A stretch of DNA of 59,691 bases, from the NCBI GenBank assembly GCA_910577525.1, contig CAJTLI010000017.1, forward strand, positions 1-59,691, written 5' to 3'. Numbering within the stretch: position 1 is the first letter of the stretch; the number at the start of each line of letters is the position of its first letter. The position numbers and the translations under genes were made by a program. The notes below the pieces were generated by a model, which did not search any database, was not told the origin of the DNA, and worked only from the letters and a program-made list of their open reading frames with translations. Source of the DNA: an uncultured Oscillospiraceae bacterium (lineage in GTDB: Bacteria > Bacillota > Clostridia > Oscillospirales > Oscillospiraceae). Below are positions 25,775 through 33,460 of the stretch, piece by piece.

Positions 25775-26509
25775 ATGAATCTAACCGAAAACATCAAAAA
25801 AATACGCTCGGGCATCGAGGCCGCCGCCCGGGCCGCGGGGCGGGACCCGGCGGAGATCACCCTGCTGGCCGCCACCAAAACCCAGAGTTCCCAAGCCATC
25901 CGGGCGGCCGTCGCCGCCGGGATCACTGTGTGCGGCGAAAACCGGGTGCAGGAGCTCACCGCCCACCTGGCGGACAACGCTTACCAGGGGGCCCAGGTCC
26001 ATTTCATCGGCCATCTCCAGACCAACAAGGTGAAGTATGTGGTGGGCAGGGTGGAGCTGATCCACTCCATCTCCTCGGACAAGCTGCTGCTGGCCGTGGC
26101 GGAACGGGCCGGCCAGCTGGATCTGGTTCAGGACATCCTGCTGGAGGTCAACCTGGCGGGGGAGGCCTCCAAATCCGGCTTTTCCCCCGAAGAGGCCCCC
26201 GCCGCCGCCCGGCGGTGCGCCGGTCTGCCCAGCGTTCGCCTGCGCGGGCTGATGTGCATTCCCCCCGCCGCCGGGCATCCGGGGGAAAATCTTCCTCATT
26301 TTCAAAAATTGCGCCAGTTGGCTGTTGACATAAGATCGGAAATGATGGATAATGGAATGGATATGGACGTGCTCTCCATGGGGATGAGCGGCGATTATGC
26401 TGACGCTGTTATGGCGGGCTCCACCTGCATTCGGGTGGGCTCCGCCCTGTTTGGCCCCCGGCCGCCTATGTCGCCGATACCTCACGATGAAAGGGAGATT
26501 TCAATATGA
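25775..26509 (+). CDS. yggS: YggS-family PLP-binding protein (PLP homeostasis)
   Basis: 244 aa from ATG at 25775. The PLP lysine lies in LLAATKTQSSQAIRAAV; FIGHLQTNKVKYVV, HSISSDKLLLA, LLEVNLAGEASKSGF, LRGLMCIPP and LSMGMSGDYADAVMAGST are all present. It has a fold-type III alanine-racemase-like barrel without racemase activity and controls free PLP and amino-acid pools. The stop overlaps the sepF start (ATGA), indicating coupled translation. The start has only a modest ribosome site and directly follows a hairpin repeat. The division-gene context is conserved in Firmicutes and Actinobacteria. Confidence 0.93.
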   Translation: MNLTENIKKIRSGIEAAARAAGRDPAEITLLAATKTQSSQAIRAAVAAGITVCGENRVQELTAHLADNAYQGAQVHFIGHLQTNKVKYVVGRVELIHSISSDKLLLAVAERAGQLDLVQDILLEVNLAGEASKSGFSPEEAPAAARRCAGLPSVRLRGLMCIPPAAGHPGENLPHFQKLRQLAVDIRSEMMDNGMDMDVLSMGMSGDYADAVMAGSTCIRVGSALFGPRPPMSPIPHDEREISI

Positions 26510-26943
26510 GTCTGTTTGACGAACTCAAGCGCCTTGCCCGGCCCTATGAGGACGAGGAGGAAGACGATTACGAGGAGGACTTCACCCCGGTGAACAACGT
26601 GAAGGAACTTCCCCGGGACCGGGACGCGGAGCGCCGCAACAATAAAGTGGTCAACATCCACACCACCACCCAGCTCCAGGTGGTGCTGGTCAGTCCCACC
26701 CGGTTTGAGAACGCCAGCGAGATCGCCGACCACCTGCGGGACAAGCGCACGGTGGTGCTCAACCTGGAGCAGACCGACAAGAACATCGCCCGCCGCCTCA
26801 TCGACTTCCTGTCCGGCGTAGCCTACGCCAATGAGGGCACCATCAAAAAGGTGGCCCTGTCCACCTACATCATCACCCCCTACAATGTGGAGATCATGGG
26901 CGATCTCATCGACGAGCTGGAAAACAACGGCCTGTACTTCTGA
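26506..26943 (+). CDS. sepF: Cell division protein SepF
   Basis: 145 aa. The N-terminal amphipathic membrane-targeting helix MSLFDELKRLARPYE is followed by a very acidic linker (EDEEEDDYEEDFTPV) and the SepF core: VVLVSPTRFENASEIADHLR, TVVLNLEQTDKNIARRLIDF, LSGVAYANEGTIKKV. It polymerises on FtsZ and tethers the Z-ring to the membrane. AAAGGGAGATTTCAAT precedes the ATG inside the yggS end, and divIVA follows within 30 bp. Confidence 0.96.
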   Translation: MSLFDELKRLARPYEDEEEDDYEEDFTPVNNVKELPRDRDAERRNNKVVNIHTTTQLQVVLVSPTRFENASEIADHLRDKRTVVLNLEQTDKNIARRLIDFLSGVAYANEGTIKKVALSTYIITPYNVEIMGDLIDELENNGLYF

Positions 26944-26969
26944 CACAGAGATAAGGGGGAACAAAAACC

Positions 26970-27686
26970 ATGCTCACTCCGCAGGAGGTGGCCAGCCACT
27001 CCTTTGCCAAGGCCACCCTGGGCGGCTATAACCTGGCTCAGGTGGACGAGTTTTTAGACACGCTCACCGAGGACTACACCGCCCTGTACAATGAAAACGC
27101 CATTTTAAAGAACAAGCTGAAGGTATTGTCCGACACGGTGGAGGAGTACCGGGCCACCGAGGCCACCATGCGCAAAACCCTGCTGGCCGCCCAGCAGATG
27201 GCGGACAATATCGTGGACGAGGCCAAGAAGAAGCAGGCCGAGATGGTGGGCGAGGCCGAATCCGACGCCCACAAGCGCGTGGACGCCCTGAAGGACATGG
27301 TGAAGGCCGAGGAGTACCGCCTCAAGCGGGCCCAGGAGTCCACCGCCGCCTATGTGCGCAAGCTGGCCCAGTTCCATGACCAGGAGATGGACTTTCTGTC
27401 CCACCTGGGGGAGCTGGTGCCCCCGGAGGCCGCCGCCGCGGCAAAGGACGACCCCTCCGCCGAGATCAAGGCCGCTCTGGACGCCCAGGTCCGCCGGGAG
27501 GAGGAGCTGGCCGCCGCCCAGAAAAAGGCCGCCGCGCCCCGCCTTGTGGCGGTGGGGCCGGATGACGACGTGCCCCCCATGCCGGACGGCCTCCCCGACC
27601 CCGGCCAGGAGGAGTTCGAGCTGGACCCGGACGCCACCCGGCGGTATTCCGACCTGAAATTCGGCAAGGACTACGAGATCCAGTGA
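26970..27686 (+). CDS. divIVA: Septum/pole protein DivIVA
   Basis: 238 aa. The N-terminal lipid-binding domain is LTPQEVASHSFAKATLGGYN then LAQVDEFLDTLTEDY, and about 100 residues of coiled coil follow (VEEYRATEATMRKTLLAAQQ and NIVDEAKKKQAEMVGEAESD). The tail (after about 155) is Ala/Pro/Asp-rich and disordered. DivIVA recognises negatively curved membrane and scaffolds division or cell-wall proteins. It is last in the operon, with a bidirectional terminator immediately downstream. Confidence 0.94.
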   Translation: MLTPQEVASHSFAKATLGGYNLAQVDEFLDTLTEDYTALYNENAILKNKLKVLSDTVEEYRATEATMRKTLLAAQQMADNIVDEAKKKQAEMVGEAESDAHKRVDALKDMVKAEEYRLKRAQESTAAYVRKLAQFHDQEMDFLSHLGELVPPEAAAAAKDDPSAEIKAALDAQVRREEELAAAQKKAAAPRLVAVGPDDDVPPMPDGLPDPGQEEFELDPDATRRYSDLKFGKDYEIQ

Positions 27687-27694
27687 ACAAAATG

Positions 27695-27732
27695 AGGGTC
27701 CGCGCGGAAAAATCCGCGCGGACCCTGTTTTA
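27695..27732. terminator. Bidirectional terminator between divIVA and the HAD gene
   Basis: Perfect 13-bp stem GGGTCCGCGCGGA/TCCGCGCGGACCC with loop AAAA, then TGTTTTAAT on the plus strand. It serves both convergent genes. Confidence 0.88.
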
Positions 27733-28542
27733 ATAAATCGAATCCAGAATCTGAATCGCCTGGGCCACGGCGTGGTCGTCGCAGTGCCCCAAAATCCGCG
27801 CCCCCCAGTCCCTCACGGGCTGGGCGCAGTTGGCCGGGGCAAAGGGAATAGCGCTGAGGGCCAGCATGGGGATGTCGTTCAGATTGTCCCCCATGCAGTA
27901 GAGATTTCTGCGGTCAATATATAGCAGGCCCGCCACCTTGTCCACCGTGGCACCCTTGTCGCACCCCTTGGCGGTGACCTCCAGCAGATAGGGGTTGGAG
28001 AAAATCGCCTCGCATTGGTCCCCCCAGAGGGAGAGGAGACGGGCCTGCACCTCCTCCAAATAGAGCTGGTCCTGCTGCAAAATCACCTTGCTCCAGGGGG
28101 CCGGCATGTCCAGGATCGGCCGGAGGATCTGGGTCCCTCCCACCTTGGCCAGGTGCTCCCGAGTGACCCGGTTGGGGTTATGGACGTAAATGTCCTCCCC
28201 GTGGTAGGCCTCGAAGCCCAGGGCGGGGAACAGATCGCACAGCCGGGCCAGCATCCGGGGGGCGTCCTGGGGCAGGAAGCTCTCCAGCAGGTAGCGGTCT
28301 CCGGCGTAGTCGTAGATGGCCGCGCCGTTGGACAGCACCACAGGGGCGTTGAAGACCAGCTGCTCCTTGGCGATCTGAGGCGTAAAGGTGCGGTGGGCCC
28401 GGCCGGTGGCGATGGAGAAATACCCGCCGTTGTCCATGAAATAGCGGATGGCGGCGCGGTTCTCCGGCGAGACCGCGCGATGGCTGTTATATAACGTGTC
28501 GTCGTAGTCCGCGAAGAAAAGCACGCCGTCGAATTTGCCCAC
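27730..28542 (-). CDS. HAD-superfamily phosphatase, Cof type
   Basis: 270 aa. Motif I FFADYDDTLYNSH contains the nucleophile Asp and the general-acid Asp. SIATGRAHRTF is motif II, KGCDKGATVDKVAGLL supplies the Lys, and MGDNLNDIPML supplies the acidic metal ligands. A C2B cap lies between motifs II and III. Cof-type enzymes dephosphorylate sugar phosphates, FMN or PLP. A role in thiamine or PLP metabolism is possible because thiT lies directly upstream with a 12-bp gap, but the substrate is unproven. Confidence 0.88.
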   Translation of the reverse strand: MGKFDGVLFFADYDDTLYNSHRAVSPENRAAIRYFMDNGGYFSIATGRAHRTFTPQIAKEQLVFNAPVVLSNGAAIYDYAGDRYLLESFLPQDAPRMLARLCDLFPALGFEAYHGEDIYVHNPNRVTREHLAKVGGTQILRPILDMPAPWSKVILQQDQLYLEEVQARLLSLWGDQCEAIFSNPYLLEVTAKGCDKGATVDKVAGLLYIDRRNLYCMGDNLNDIPMLALSAIPFAPANCAQPVRDWGARILGHCDDHAVAQAIQILDSIY

Positions 28543-28554
28543 AAATATCAGTCC

Positions 28555-29115
28555 TTACTTCAGATCTTCCCCGTTGAGGAACCTGCTCAGGGGCTTCATC
28601 AGCGCCGCGCACACCACAACGGCCAAAAGAGTGCTGGGGAGCATGTAGCCGCCATTGTAGAGGGCGGAGTAGAAGAACGGGGAGGTCATGGTCATGCCCA
28701 TGAATGACTCGGGCATCCACTCGGCGTAGACGGTGACGCCGCTGATGTAGTGCACGATGAACCGGGCCGCGCCCGCCACCAGTGCCGCCACGGGGACGAG
28801 GCTGGCCCTGCGCTTGAACAGCCCGGCCAGTCCCACCATGGCATAGGCGCCGGTATAGTCAAAAACGATGGAGACCCAGCTGATCACAAAGCTGTCCAAG
28901 CCCAGGAAATACTTCAGTGTGCCGAAGGCCAGGCCGGCGGCGATGCCCCAGCCCGCGCCCCAGCGCACGGCGAACAGGATGATGGGGATCATGGCCGCGC
29001 TGACGGAGCCGCCCTGGAACCACAGATCCAGCTCCACGAAGGTCAGGGCGTATGCCAGGGCGATGCTGACCGCTCCCTCGCAGAGCATGCGGGTGGTCAA
29101 ATTGACGTTCTTCAT
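28555..29115 (-). CDS. thiT: Thiamine transporter ThiT (ECF S component)
   Basis: 186 aa with six hydrophobic segments. LCEGAVSIALAYALTFVELD, the Trp/Gly-rich WFQGGSVSAAMIPIILFAVR and the C-terminal ALYNGGYMLPSTLLAVVV match ThiT, including the aromatic/acidic residues that bind thiamine (E in FVELD, W-F-Q-G-G-S, and the EW and YN late motifs). It binds thiamine outside the cell and works with a shared EcfAA'T module encoded elsewhere. The TPP riboswitch upstream supports the assignment. AGGAGGAACGACAC precedes the ATG. Confidence 0.93.
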   Translation of the reverse strand: MKNVNLTTRMLCEGAVSIALAYALTFVELDLWFQGGSVSAAMIPIILFAVRWGAGWGIAAGLAFGTLKYFLGLDSFVISWVSIVFDYTGAYAMVGLAGLFKRRASLVPVAALVAGAARFIVHYISGVTVYAEWMPESFMGMTMTSPFFYSALYNGGYMLPSTLLAVVVCAALMKPLSRFLNGEDLK

Positions 29116-29208
29116 GTGTCGTTCCTCCTAAAAGTAAGTATACCGCAATGCAAACGGTGCAATGCGGTAAGCGAGAGAAACGACAACGGCCCTCTTGTCG
29201 AATACACT

Positions 29209-29303
29209 TCCTACGCCGGCATTACCCGGATCAGGTTCGAGGGACCGGGGGCTGCGCTTTGCCCCACATCTCAGCCGGAAATGACTTCCGGCGCCCCTGT
29301 GAT
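29209..29303 (-). promoter_or_regulatory. TPP (THI-box) riboswitch controlling thiT
   Basis: On the minus strand the conserved blocks appear in order: ACAGGGGCGCC, GGCTGAGATGTGGG, then CCCTCGAACCTGATCCGGGT and AATGCCGGCGTAGG. These form the P1-P5 aptamer with the pyrimidine sensor CTGAGA and the pyrophosphate sensor. The downstream 29150-29195 stretch can fold as TACCGCA.TGC/GCATTGCGGTA just before the ribosome site and is the likely expression platform. It lacks a clean T-tract. Confidence 0.93.
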
Positions 29304-29512
29304 ATTCCATTCACTTTGCGGTGCTTCTTATTGTATTCCATCCCCGCGGCGCTGTCAAGGGGCTGGGCAAAAGGACGAAAAAGAGGAGCGCTTTTTGGCG
29401 GTTCTGACAATCCCCCAACAAAATGTGTCCCCCGTCCCCAAATTCCGGCGGAAGTCAACAAGATGTACCGCCTCTCCCGGGCGTGGCGGGACTGGCCCGG
29501 GAAATTCGGGGG
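29304..29512. other. Intergenic stretch without a gene
   Basis: No convincing gene, RNA or repeat was seen between the TPP aptamer and the peptidase promoter at 29513. Open frames here lack ribosome sites. Confidence 0.5.
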
Positions 29513-29541
29513 TTGACGGAGGGATAAAAATGGTGTAGGAT
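29513..29541 (+). promoter_or_regulatory. Promoter of the M23 peptidase gene
   Basis: TTGACG at 29513-29518, 17 bp, TAGGAT at 29536-29541. The leader to the GTG start is about 115 nt. Confidence 0.7.
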
Positions 29542-29661
29542 AGGACTGTAACCGTTTTGTAACTCTTTTTCAGGTTTTGTAACGAGTTGCTTTCGGAACC
29601 TCTGACTCTGTCGGATGTTCCTTTACTCGGGAAATACCGCGGCTAACAGGAGGGACAATTT

Positions 29662-31407
29662 GTGAAACAGACCGAGAGAGATCACGAGCATACGGAGAAA
29701 CGAAACGAAACGGCCGGCGCTGCCGGCCGGAGCGAGGGTCAGGGAGGGACGGAAAAGCCCCGCTCCTGGCGCCAATATATGGAGGAGACCGAGGCCGCCG
29801 AGAAGCGGGCTCAGCGCGAGGAGGCCAAGGCCAGGGCGGAACAGCTCAAAAAGGCCAAGCGGCGGCTCCATCCCCCGGCGGCGAAGGAGAGCCTCAGGGC
29901 CGTCCGGCCCGGGGACGGGAAGGACAAATTGAAATCCCTTCAGGCGCTGGCCCTTCAGGCCGTCCAGACGGTGGGGCGGACCGGGGAAACCGGCTGGGAG
30001 CGCGTCTGCGACCTCACCGCCGGCGGCTGGGATAAGGTGAGCCACGGGCTGGCCCGCGTCCGGGCCGCGGTGGACCGGCACCCCGTCTCCCCGCTGCTGT
30101 ATCTGACGGTGCTGGCAGTGTGCGCCGGCGTAGTGCTTTTCAAGGGGACCTATACCCGGGCCTACGCCGTGACCTACAACGGCCAGGAGCTGGGCGTGGT
30201 GTCCAGCGAGGACGATTTGCGGACCATCGTCAGCAGCGTGGAGTCCCGGGCCGCCGACATTCTGGGCGAGGACTACAATTTTGACGCGGAAAAAATCTCC
30301 ACCGCCCCGGTGTACGTGGCCCCCAATGAGCTCAGCGACACCACCCAGATCGAGGAAGTGCTGTTCGAGGACGTGGGCGCCACGGTGATGGCCTGCGGCC
30401 TGCGGGTGGACGGCGTGGAGCTGGGCTACGCCGCCGCCGAGGCGGACCTCAAGGCCCTGCTGGACGAGGCCGCCGCCCCCTACCTCACCGAGGACACCGT
30501 CAGCTACGAGTTTGTGGAGGACGTGCAGATCTACCCCGTGGAGCTGCCCTCCAACACCCAGTACGACCTGGAGTCCATCCGGGCGGTGCTGGCCCAGATG
30601 AAGGTGGAGCAGTCGGTATACAAGGTCAAGAAGGGCGACACCTTCAACGCCATCGCCTACTCCCTGGACATGTGGCCCTATGAGCTGTCCATCCTGAACC
30701 CCGACGTAATCGTGGATAAGATCTGGGTGGATCAGGAGCTGGTCATTCAGGAGGCGGTGCCCTACCTGTCCGTGCAGAACTTCACCGAGGAGACCTATGA
30801 GCAGGAGGTCCCCAGCCCCGTGGAGTATATCGAGACCGCCAGCCTCTATGTGGGCGAGACCAAGGTGAAGGAGCAGGGCGAGGACGGCCTGGAGCGGGTC
30901 AACGCCAAGGTCACTTATGTCAACGGCGTGGAGGTGGAGCGGGAAATTATCACCAGCGAGACCTTGAAGGAGCCCACCACCACCTACGCCTATATGGGCA
31001 CCACCCCGCGGCCCGTCACCGCCTCCAACGGCTACTTCATCTGGCCGGTGCGGGGCACCATTACCTCCAACTTCGGCGGGCGCAACCTGTGGGGCCGGTA
31101 CGACTTCCACCTGGGGCTGGACATCGCCTGCCGCACCGGAACCGCCATCAAGGCCGCCGACGGCGGCACCGTAATCAAGTCCGGCTGGAGCGGCAGCTAC
31201 GGCAAGCTGGTGGCCATCCGCCACGACAATGGCTACGTCACCTACTATGCCCACAACTCCCAGCTGCTGGTGAACGTGGGCGACAAGGTGTATCAGGGCC
31301 AGATCATCGCCCGGTCGGGCGCCACCGGCAACGTCAGCGGCCCCCACTGCCACTTCGAGGTGCGCATCAACGGCACCAGCGTCAACCCCCGCAACTACCT
31401 GCGATAA
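29662..31407 (+). CDS. M23-family peptidoglycan endopeptidase with LysM and G5 domains
   Basis: 581 aa from GTG at 29662 (AACAGGAGGGACAATTT before it). Parts in order: a charged cytosolic region of about 140 residues with a basic helix (KRAQREEAKARAEQLKKAKR); one membrane helix (LLYLTVLAVCAGVVLF); an outer region; LysM (YKVKKGDTFNAIAYSLDMWP, about 315); G5 domain (about 370-440); and LytM/M23 with zinc ligands in FHLGLDIA and the active HCHFEVR near the C-terminus. It cleaves peptide cross-links or anchors division/sporulation complexes outside the cell. Both M23 zinc motifs look intact, so it is probably active. Confidence 0.92.
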   Translation: MKQTERDHEHTEKRNETAGAAGRSEGQGGTEKPRSWRQYMEETEAAEKRAQREEAKARAEQLKKAKRRLHPPAAKESLRAVRPGDGKDKLKSLQALALQAVQTVGRTGETGWERVCDLTAGGWDKVSHGLARVRAAVDRHPVSPLLYLTVLAVCAGVVLFKGTYTRAYAVTYNGQELGVVSSEDDLRTIVSSVESRAADILGEDYNFDAEKISTAPVYVAPNELSDTTQIEEVLFEDVGATVMACGLRVDGVELGYAAAEADLKALLDEAAAPYLTEDTVSYEFVEDVQIYPVELPSNTQYDLESIRAVLAQMKVEQSVYKVKKGDTFNAIAYSLDMWPYELSILNPDVIVDKIWVDQELVIQEAVPYLSVQNFTEETYEQEVPSPVEYIETASLYVGETKVKEQGEDGLERVNAKVTYVNGVEVEREIITSETLKEPTTTYAYMGTTPRPVTASNGYFIWPVRGTITSNFGGRNLWGRYDFHLGLDIACRTGTAIKAADGGTVIKSGWSGSYGKLVAIRHDNGYVTYYAHNSQLLVNVGDKVYQGQIIARSGATGNVSGPHCHFEVRINGTSVNPRNYLR

Positions 31408-31411
31408 CCCC

Positions 31412-31447
31412 AATTTCACCCCCGGACTGCCGGGGGTGAAATTTTTT
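31412..31447 (+). terminator. Terminator after the M23 gene
   Basis: AATTTCACCCCCGG pairs with CCGGGGGTGAAATT around ACTG and runs into TTTTTT. Confidence 0.92.
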
Positions 31448-31480
31448 GCTCCAAATTCCCCGAAAAATATCATTCTATGG

Positions 31481-31509
31481 TTGACATTGAAAAACCGGAC
31501 TGATATACT
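31481..31509 (+). promoter_or_regulatory. rplU operon promoter
   Basis: TTGACA at 31481-31486, 17 bp, TATACT at 31504-31509. A consensus-strength site for ribosomal protein genes. Confidence 0.9.
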
Positions 31510-31515
31510 ACTATA

Positions 31516-31606
31516 GCCGCATGGACCGGGTGTGGTCTGTCCACAGAGAAGAGGGAATCTCCCCGCCCCCGACAGCGAGCCCGTAATAAAGGAAAGGAGT
31601 GCAGAT
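31516..31606 (+). promoter_or_regulatory. rplU 5' leader (possible L21 leader RNA)
   Basis: About 90 nt between the start site and rplU, with the pairing candidates GACCGGGTGTGGTC and GGGAATCTCCCC. Firmicute L21 operons often carry an autoregulatory leader of this size. Assignment rests on position and folding only. Confidence 0.45.
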
Positions 31607-31918
31607 ATGCACGCGATCATCGAGACCGGCGGAAAGCAGTACAAGGTGGCCGAGGGCGACACCCTCTACATTGAGAAGCTGAACGTGGAAGCCGGCGAAA
31701 CCGTCACCTTCGACAAGGTGCTGGCCGTCCTGGACGGGGACAAGGCCACCTTCGGCGCCCCCACCGTGAACGGCGCCTCCGTCACCGCCAACGTAGTCAA
31801 GAACGGCAAGGGCAAGAAGATTCTGGTATTCAAGTACAAGCCCAAGAAGAACTACCGCCGCCGTCAGGGCCACCGCCAGCCCTACACCAAGGTGGAGATC
31901 ACCAAGGTCAGCGGCTGA
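31607..31918 (+). CDS. rplU: 50S ribosomal protein L21
   Basis: 103 aa from ATG at 31607 (AAAGGAAAGGAGTGCAGAT before it). MHAIIETGGKQYKVAEGDTL, the loop KKILVFKYKPKKNYRRRQGH and the tail PYTKVEITKV are diagnostic. It binds 23S rRNA near the exit side of the subunit. It leads the conserved rplU-prp-rpmA cluster, upstream of obgE by a few kb here. Confidence 0.98.
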   Translation: MHAIIETGGKQYKVAEGDTLYIEKLNVEAGETVTFDKVLAVLDGDKATFGAPTVNGASVTANVVKNGKGKKILVFKYKPKKNYRRRQGHRQPYTKVEITKVSG

Positions 31919-31929
31919 GGGAGCGGAAC

Positions 31930-32274
31930 ATGACCACCGTTACCTTCCACAGCGGGTCTGGCCGTATTGACGGCTTCCTGGTGGAGGGGCACAGCGGGTA
32001 CGCCGAGGCGGGCAGCGACATTGTGTGCGCCGCCGTCTCCGCCGCCGTGGGGCTCACCGAGTGCACCATCAACGAGGTGCTGGGCCTGGGGGCCCCGGTG
32101 AAGGCCAGCGAAAAGGACGCCCGCATTTCTCTCAAGCTCCCAAACGGGCTGAGCGAGGCCAACGAACACACCTGTCAAAATCTTTTGACCGGTATGATGG
32201 TCTACCTCCAGGCCATGGGGGAGCAATATCCTGAATATCTCATCGTTCTGCTGGACGATGATGACGAAGCGTGA
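31930..32274 (+). CDS. prp: Ribosomal-processing cysteine protease Prp
   Basis: 114 aa. The catalytic His lies in VEGHSGYAEAGSDIVCAAVS and the Cys is the C in IVCAAVS, 12 residues on. Prp removes the N-terminal extension of L27 before ribosome assembly in Firmicutes and related phyla. Its substrate gene rpmA follows after a hairpin repeat, and L27 here keeps the Prp site. Acidic tail LLDDDDEA. The gene follows rplU by 11 bp. Confidence 0.95.
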   Translation: MTTVTFHSGSGRIDGFLVEGHSGYAEAGSDIVCAAVSAAVGLTECTINEVLGLGAPVKASEKDARISLKLPNGLSEANEHTCQNLLTGMMVYLQAMGEQYPEYLIVLLDDDDEA

Positions 32275-32275
32275 G

Positions 32276-32398
32276 CTTAGGCGCGCTCCAGCGGATGGTC
32301 CGGAGCGGAACGAATTGGCCGAAACCGCCAAAGGCGGTGCAGGGCAATTTGCGAAGTCGGAGGGAAGCCGCTGGGAAGAGCGCGCCTAAAGCGAACGT
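32276..32398 (+). repeat. GGAGCGGAACGA-[hairpin]-AAGTCGGAGGGAAGC repeat (copy 4)
   Basis: Outer ends GAGCTTAGGCGCGCTC and GAGCGCGCCTAAAGC are inverted repeats. Inside, GGAGCGGAACGAATTGGCC pairs through AATTGGCC/GGGCAATT around ACCGCC/GGCGGT, then GTCGGAGGGAAGCCGC. The tail GCGAACGTGACAACC resembles other copies. It lies between prp and rpmA, within a conserved ribosomal operon. Confidence 0.7.
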
Positions 32399-32436
32399 GA
32401 CAACCTCAACCTTTAATAGAAAGGACGGAAACGACT

Positions 32437-32721
32437 ATGCTGAAGCTCAATATCCAGTTTTTCGCCCATAAAAAGGGCGGCGGCTCCACCAAGAACGGCC
32501 GCGACTCCCAGGCCAAGCGCCTGGGCGTGAAGCGGGCCGACGGCCAGTTCGTGCTGGCGGGCAACATCCTGGTGCGCCAGCGCGGCACCCACATCCATCC
32601 CGGCACCAACGTGGGCAAGGGCAGCGACGACACCCTGTTCGCCCTCAAGGACGGCAAGGTGAAGTTTGAGCGCCTGGGCAAGGACCGCAAGCAGGTCTCC
32701 ATCGTGGAGATTGCGCAGTAA
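32437..32721 (+). CDS. rpmA: 50S ribosomal protein L27 with Prp-cleavable extension
   Basis: 94 aa. The N-terminus MLKLNIQFFAHKKGGG has the Prp recognition pattern (MLxxxxQxFAxKKG), so mature L27 begins at AHKKGGGSTKNGRDSQAKRL. VLAGNILVRQRGTHIHPGTN and VGKGSDDTLFALKDG complete the family signature. The exposed N-terminal tail reaches the peptidyl-transferase centre, which is why cleavage is essential. GAAAGGACGGAAACGACT precedes the ATG. Confidence 0.98.
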   Translation: MLKLNIQFFAHKKGGGSTKNGRDSQAKRLGVKRADGQFVLAGNILVRQRGTHIHPGTNVGKGSDDTLFALKDGKVKFERLGKDRKQVSIVEIAQ

Positions 32722-32725
32722 ATCG

Positions 32726-32760
32726 AAGGCCGCAGACGGGGGACCGTTTGCGGCCTTTTT
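32726..32760 (+). terminator. Terminator after rpmA
   Basis: AAGGCCGCAGACGG pairs with CCGTTTGCGGCCTT around GGGA, then TTTTT. Confidence 0.9.
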
Positions 32761-32778
32761 CATAGAAAGGAGCGCGTG

Positions 32779-33003
32779 ATGATGAAAAAACTTGTTCAAG
32801 GGCTTGCCTTCATCCTGTTTGGGATTGTGTTGGTGCTTGCGGCGGCCTTCGACCCGATTCTCTCTAATTTCTGGGGCGGCGGCCTTCATGTCATCCTGGA
32901 TCTGCTGGCGCTGATCCTAGGCGCGGCGGGTGTGCTTCGCACACTGCTGCAGGGCGATGTGGAGCTGGTCGTGAGCCCATCCAAGGATGAGCGAGGCAAA
33001 TAG
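32779..33003 (+). CDS. Small two-helix membrane protein
   Basis: 74 aa; ATG at 32779 sits 6 bp after GAAAGGAG. Two hydrophobic segments (LVQGLAFILFGIVLVLAAAF and LHVILDLLALILGAAGVL) are followed by a short hydrophilic tail (VSPSKDERGK). No family recognised. It ends three bases before the next start, so it is probably co-translated with the GNAT gene. Confidence 0.65.
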   Translation: MMKKLVQGLAFILFGIVLVLAAAFDPILSNFWGGGLHVILDLLALILGAAGVLRTLLQGDVELVVSPSKDERGK

Positions 33004-33006
33004 GAC

Positions 33007-33450
33007 GTGGCCTTCCCCTTCAACAGCCGCTTTGACCAGCTGGGCGGCGGGGCTTTCACCCTGCGAATCCGGGAAAAGGCGGAGGCCGGCAGGGTGCAGC
33101 TCCCCTATTATTATTACGACATCGTGGCGGAGGGCGTCCCCGTAGGGAAAATCAGCGTCCGCATCGGGGACAATTACCACACCTATTACAATGGCCACAT
33201 CGGCTATGAGGTGGACGAGGGGGCCCGCGGGCACGGCTACGCCCGCCGGGCCTGCGAACTGGTGCTGGACGTGGCCCGGTTCCACGGGATGGAGCGGCTC
33301 TATGTCACCTGCGCGGAGGACAACGCCCCCTCCTACCGCACCATTGAGAAGCTGGGCGGGCGGCTGCTGGAGATCTGCGAGCTGCCTCGAGATTATTTCG
33401 CCTGGTACGAGGGCATCCCCCGGCACCGGATCTATCAACTGGATTTGTGA
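33007..33450 (+). CDS. GNAT family N-acetyltransferase
   Basis: 147 aa from GTG at 33007. The acetyl-CoA site is YEVDEGARGHGYARRACELV, followed by VTCAEDNAPSYRTIEKLGGR, typical of RimJ/RimL-like enzymes. The start is three bases after the preceding stop, with the ribosome site in that gene's end. It forms a small run of transferases with the next gene. Substrate unknown. Confidence 0.85.
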   Translation: MAFPFNSRFDQLGGGAFTLRIREKAEAGRVQLPYYYYDIVAEGVPVGKISVRIGDNYHTYYNGHIGYEVDEGARGHGYARRACELVLDVARFHGMERLYVTCAEDNAPSYRTIEKLGGRLLEICELPRDYFAWYEGIPRHRIYQLDL

Positions 33451-33460
33451 GGGAACTATC

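Noticed and set aside
29623..31662. 679-codon open frame antisense to the M23 peptidase
   Set aside because: Same shadow effect; the plus-strand gene has promoter, ribosome site, domains and terminator.
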